Shown: positions 60,405 to 64,000 of the stretch, piece after piece | Numbering within the stretch: the stretch's first letter is position 1 | Layout of the letters: each line of letters opens with the position of its first letter | NCBI GenBank assembly: GCA_965226785.1 | Contig: CBDDEC010000003.1 | Coordinates: forward strand, 62,001-126,000 | Reading direction: 5' to 3' | Source of the DNA: CBDDEC01 sp965226785 | Lineage (GTDB): Bacteria; Chloroflexota; Dehalococcoidia; UBA2979 | Length of the DNA stretch: 64,000 bases | Position numbers and translations under genes: made by a program | The notes under the pieces: model-generated | The model's input: the letters and a program-made list of their open reading frames with translations, nothing else | What the model was told of the DNA's origin: nothing | The model's database searches: none

Positions 60405-62655
60405 GCCCGCTTCGCGGCTTTCTGAGCCGTCTGGTAGGCGACGCGTCTGCTGACACTCCCACCACGACCGAGGATGCGCCCGAGCGCGCCTCGGAGGGCC
60501 AGCGCTCACGCCGTCGCGGGCGTCGAGGCGGTCGCAACCGCAACCGCAATCGCAACAACGGAGCCGGCAACGGCGACGGCGCCACCGCCGCCGCTGAACG
60601 CCGCTCCGAGGGCTCGGGTTCGAACCGCAGCTCGAAGGATCAGAACACGAACTCCACCAGCACACGCCGCCGCGGACGCCGCGGCGGTGCATCGCGATCC
60701 GGTCGCGATACCAAACAGAACCAGGATCGAACCCAGGACGGCAAGGAGCGCGATTACTCGTGGGGCCGCAAGAGCGGCAGCGACACCAAATCGCGGGAGC
60801 AGCAGCAGGAACGACGCGACCGCGCGGCACAACGCTCCGGCCGCGGCCGCCGGCGCCCCTCATCGTCACAGCTCGATGCACCGCTGCCCGAGGACATCGC
60901 CTTCCGCGCGGCCGACGAGGGTGGCGACCGCAGCATCCTGCCCGCCCGTCGACGCCCGCCACCCGGCCTGCGCGACACCAGCCGCACGATCGTCGGCGGA
61001 GCACGCTCGCTGAGCGGCTTCGCTCGTGACTCGCAGCCGCCCCCGACCGTCCCCGCCGTCGAACCCTCGACGCCTCAGCCGGGTACCGAGGAGCCGGACG
61101 CCGTCGCCCGCGAGCCCGAGGCGCGCCTCCGCACCCGCCCCGCCCCCGTTGAGGAGGGCCCGCAGGTCGAGGTATCGGCCACCGGCGACGGCGACGCCGT
61201 TGATGCAGACGCTGACGCCACAGAGACTTCCGACCGCCCTCGCCGCCGTCGCGGACGCCGAGGCGGTCGCGGCCGACGACGCAGCGAAGCGACGCCCCGA
61301 GCCGCCGACGAGACGGCCGACGACGAAACGACCGACGACGAGACGGCCGACGACGAGACGGCCGTGGATGAGACGACCGACGACGACGCGGCTGAGGACG
61401 AGGCGCTGGCCGAAGACGCGCCGGCAGACGAGCCGGTCGAGGAACCGACCAGCGACGAACCGTTCGAGGACGAGGCCGAGCCTGAGCAGGCTCCCGCCCC
61501 CGCCACGGAGGCCGAGCGGCCGTCCTCTGGCGATCTGCCGGAAGCGTTCCGCGCGCTCGGGTTGAGTGACCGCACCCTCGAAGCGCTAGCGGACTTTGGC
61601 TTCGTCGATCCCACGCCGATCCAGGAGCAGGCCATCCCGGTCCTGCTCGACAACCTCGATGTCGTCGGGCTCGCCCAGACCGGCAGCGGCAAGACCGTCG
61701 CCTTCGGCGCACCCATGGTCGAACGCCTCGACGCCTCGCGGCCAGAGGTGCAGGCGATCGTGCTCGTGCCGACCCGCGAGCTGGCACAGCAGGTGCTCGA
61801 TGTCATCGACCACCTGGCCGCTCCCTACGATCTCAAGGTCGTCGGGCTGCTCGGCGGCCGCGCCCTGCAGCGAGACTTCGCCGCGCTCGACTCCGGCCCG
61901 CATGTCGTTGTCGGCACGCCGGGCCGCATCATCGACCACCTCCGCCGCGGCACGCTCAGCCTCCGCAACGTCGGCTACGCCGTCCTCGACGAGGCGGACC
62001 AGATGCTCGACATCGGCTTCCTGCCCGACATCCGCCGCATCCTGGGACGGACGCCGAAGTGCCGGCAGACCTCGCTCTTCTCCGCGACCATGCCCACCTC
62101 GATCCGCCGCCTGATCTGGCAGTTCATGGACGACCCGGAGACGGTCTCCGTCGATCCCGAACTCTCCACCGTCGAGTCGATCGAGCAGATTTACTACGAG
62201 GTCGCGCACCGCGACAAGACCCGCGGCCTGCGCGAACTCGTCAAACGTGAGCTCAAGGGCCGCACACTCGTCTTCTGCAACACCCGTCGAGGCGTCGACC
62301 GCCTCGCCGACCAGCTGCAGCACGATGGGATCGAGGTCGGTGCGCTCCACGGCGACATGGACCAGCGCCGCCGCGACCGCGTCGTCGACCACTTCCGCAA
62401 GGGCGAGCTCGACATCCTGATCGCCACCAACGTCGCCGCTCGCGGCATCGACATCCCCGAGATCACCCACGTCGTCAACTTCGACATGCCGCAGAACGTC
62501 GAGGAGTACATCCACCGCACCGGTCGCACGGCCGCGCTGGCCGCGACGGCAAGGCGATCACCTTCGTCTCCGAGTGGGACCTCGAGGGTTTTGACCCGCT
62601 GCTCGAGCAGTTCGGCGAACAGCTCACCAAGGAAACGCTCAACCTCTACGGCTAG
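60401..62655 (+). CDS. DEAD-box RNA helicase with long charged N-terminal tail, frameshifted near the end
   Basis: The first 385 residues are low complexity: Arg/Asn/Gly-rich RNA-binding-like blocks (RRRGRRGGRNRNRNRN), then acidic Asp/Glu/Thr repeats (TADDETTDDETADDET). The helicase core follows with Q motif FVDPTPIQEQAIPVL, AQTGSGKT, PTRELAQQ, VLDEADQML, SATMP and IATNVAARGIDIPEIT. Motif VI should read HRTGRTGRAGRDGKAITF. One base is missing near 62529-62534, after which the correct frame gives GRDGKAITFVSEWDLEGFDP and ends NLYG-stop at 62655. Reading it as sequenced gives a wrong tail. It probably remodels rRNA or mRNA. Confidence 0.88.
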
Positions 62656-62703
62656 CCGCGGGCGCGAGCGGGTACGATGCTGGGCGCAACGCTCGGGAGT
62701 CCT

Positions 62704-63447
62704 GTGCCTACGCTGCTCCGCCTCGGCCTGCCCATCGCCCTGGTAGCCCTCGCCCTCGCCGCCGCGTGTGGTGGCGACGATGCGCCAGAGGCGACCTCGA
62801 CCGTCGTGCCGGCGCCGACGATCCCGACCGCACCGTCACAGGTGCGGGACGATGGCGCCGGTCCGACCGCGCTCGCCCTCGGGCCGCGCTACAACGAAAC
62901 CACGCTTGCGTTGCTGCCCGTGGCAGAGCCCTATGGCTTGCGCGAAGTCGTCGAAGCGATCGACGCGAACGAGACGTTCGAGGTGCGTCGGTTCGTCTCC
63001 GCGGGCTCGGACCAGCCGGTGGTCGTCGGCGTCTGCTCGCCGCGCGCACCGAACGGCGTGGTCTTGCAGACCCGCCACACCAGCGGCGCTGTCGCGACCC
63101 TGTTCGTCTGGGCCTACGAAGACACGAGCGCCATCGTCGAAGACTGGTTCACGGTGCAGGGGATGTTCCGCCCGCTGCCCCCACGTCCGATCGAAGACTT
63201 CAACACGCCTGGACCGCCAACACCCCCGCCCACACCTGAGGAGGGCGAGGAGCCCGAGCCGCCCGACCAAGAGAGCCTGTGCACCACCACATCGAGGGCA
63301 ACGGCCGGCATGATCGTCGCCCTCCGGCACGAGCACCTCGTCATCGTGTTGACCGAAGCGTCGCCCCACCCCGGTCCCATCTACACCAGCCCCGGCGCCA
63401 ACGACGAGCTGCTCGACTTGCTGCGCAGCCTCGAGGCGGCGCCCTGA
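62704..63447 (+). CDS. Putative lipoprotein
   Basis: A 247-residue exported protein. GTG 62704 is chosen because GGGAG lies just upstream and the earlier in-frame ATG (62677) forms part of a -10 box, TACGAT. The signal peptide PTLLRLGLPIALVALALAAA ends in a Cys followed by GGDD, a lipobox with Asp-rich start. A Pro/Glu-rich linker (TPGPPTPPPTPEEGEEPEPP) interrupts the mature domain, which is not recognised. Confidence 0.82.
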   Translation: MPTLLRLGLPIALVALALAAACGGDDAPEATSTVVPAPTIPTAPSQVRDDGAGPTALALGPRYNETTLALLPVAEPYGLREVVEAIDANETFEVRRFVSAGSDQPVVVGVCSPRAPNGVVLQTRHTSGAVATLFVWAYEDTSAIVEDWFTVQGMFRPLPPRPIEDFNTPGPPTPPPTPEEGEEPEPPDQESLCTTTSRATAGMIVALRHEHLVIVLTEASPHPGPIYTSPGANDELLDLLRSLEAAP

Positions 63448-63461
63448 GCCGAGCGCACCTG

Positions 63462-63512
63462 CACCACGCCGCGTCTGGCACCACGCCGCGTCTGGCACCC
63501 CGCCGCGTCTGG
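63462..63512. repeat. Three tandem copies of a 17-bp unit
   Basis: CACCACGCCGCGTCTGG occurs twice exactly at 63462-63478 and 63479-63495, then once as CACCCCGCCGCGTCTGG at 63496-63512. It lies between the lipoprotein stop and the LLM gene. Confidence 0.9.
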
Positions 63513-63611
63513 CGCCCTGCCCTGCCTCCGTGGCGGGCATACTCCGCTGGCCGCGACGGCGTAGCGCAGCGACATGGCTCGTGCACATCGGCGGCAGAAC
63601 CGGGAGTCATC

Positions 63612-64000
63612 ATGACCCGCAAGCTCTCCATCGGCGTCAACTGGGCCGGCGACTTCGACATCGATTCAATCATCGAACAGGCCAAGATCGCTGACGACTC
63701 GGGCGTCTACGCCCTCAACATCGCCGAGGCGTGGGGTCCCGATGCCCTCACACTGCTCGCGGTGCTGGCCCGCGAGACGCACTCGATCCAGCTCGGCACC
63801 TCGATCATCAACATCTTCTCGCGCACGCCCGGCGCCATGGCGCAGCACTTCGCGACGCTGGACCACCTCTCGGGCGGCCGCATGTTCATCGGCCTCGGCT
63901 CGTCCGGCCCGAACGTGATCGAGCACTTCCACGGCGTGAAGTTCAACCGCCCGCTCACGCGCATGAAGGAATACGTAGACATCATCAACACGCTGCTGGC
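63612..64000 (+). CDS. LLM-class flavin-dependent oxidoreductase, N-terminal part
   Basis: The first 129 residues of a luciferase-like monooxygenase or F420/FMN oxidoreductase. RKLSIGVNWAGDFDIDSIIE, then LGTSIINIFSRTPGAMAQHF and the typical LDHLSGGRMFIGLGSSGPNV, are all clear. GGGAGTCATC precedes the ATG. It continues past the window edge; cofactor (FMN or F420) cannot be decided from this part. Confidence 0.9.
   Translation, partial: MTRKLSIGVNWAGDFDIDSIIEQAKIADDSGVYALNIAEAWGPDALTLLAVLARETHSIQLGTSIINIFSRTPGAMAQHFATLDHLSGGRMFIGLGSSGPNVIEHFHGVKFNRPLTRMKEYVDIINTLL

Overview
The window is strongly GC-rich bacterial DNA with tightly packed genes, many start/stop overlaps (ATGA or GTGA) and few obvious transfer genes. 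The protein mix fits a soil or aquatic Chloroflexota, possibly Dehalococcoidia-like: CaiB-type CoA-transferase, thiolase-like/DUF35 pair, several luciferase-like flavin monooxygenases, haloalkane dehalogenase, DUF1028, DUF3303, a NAD-linked formate dehydrogenase, MenG and HerA-NurA. That taxonomic placement is inference. Several genes have a TANNNT -10 box only 6-8 bases before the start codon, so leaderless mRNAs seem common.

Layout. 1-11 kb is a scrambled catabolic region: acyl-CoA dehydrogenase (cut by the window edge), DUF1028, FAH-family enzyme, CoA-transferase, thiolase-like retro-aldolase plus its DUF35 partner, alpha/beta hydrolase and LLM monooxygenase. These are interrupted by four copies of a 77-bp dispersed repeat and by gene stumps (cyclase, GNAT, PEP-mutase family, flavoprotein). 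It ends at 11,047-11,084 in the 5' half of a tRNA-Arg gene broken in the anticodon loop and flanked by direct repeats, which looks like an integration junction. 11-26 kb holds a VIT/VWA surface protein, acetyltransferases, a haloalkane dehalogenase, a LuxR-HTH/beta-propeller membrane protein, lipoproteins, a metal/thiol cassette (HMA protein plus CcdA-like protein) inserted beside a membrane-anchored sulfite-oxidase-family protein, pterin dehydratase and a class III aminotransferase. 26-38 kb holds an XRE regulator with a good operator, a MoxR/VWA pair, a disrupted K+ channel, a VOC protein, a lipid kinase, RecF and a sensor kinase. 38-44 kb holds peptide-type ABC permeases, a TPP enzyme, a Gfo/Idh/MocA oxidoreductase, a DinB-like protein and a crotonase.

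44-57 kb contains two tight operons on the minus strand. One is formate dehydrogenase (fdhG-fdhB-fdhA, Cys type). The other is NurA-HerA-SbcD-SbcC, an arrangement best known from archaeal DNA-end resection. 57-64 kb holds menG, a truncated haemoglobin, a probable selenoprotein (in-frame TGA in a WUPFC motif, with a SECIS-like hairpin, peroxiredoxin domain fused to a DsbD-alpha-like domain), a leaderless 38-codon ORF coupled to a DEAD-box helicase, a lipoprotein and a second LLM monooxygenase cut by the window edge.

Five otherwise conserved genes carry single-base-type frameshifts and one has a nonsense codon. Some of this may be assembly error, so these are flagged rather than assumed to be true pseudogenes.
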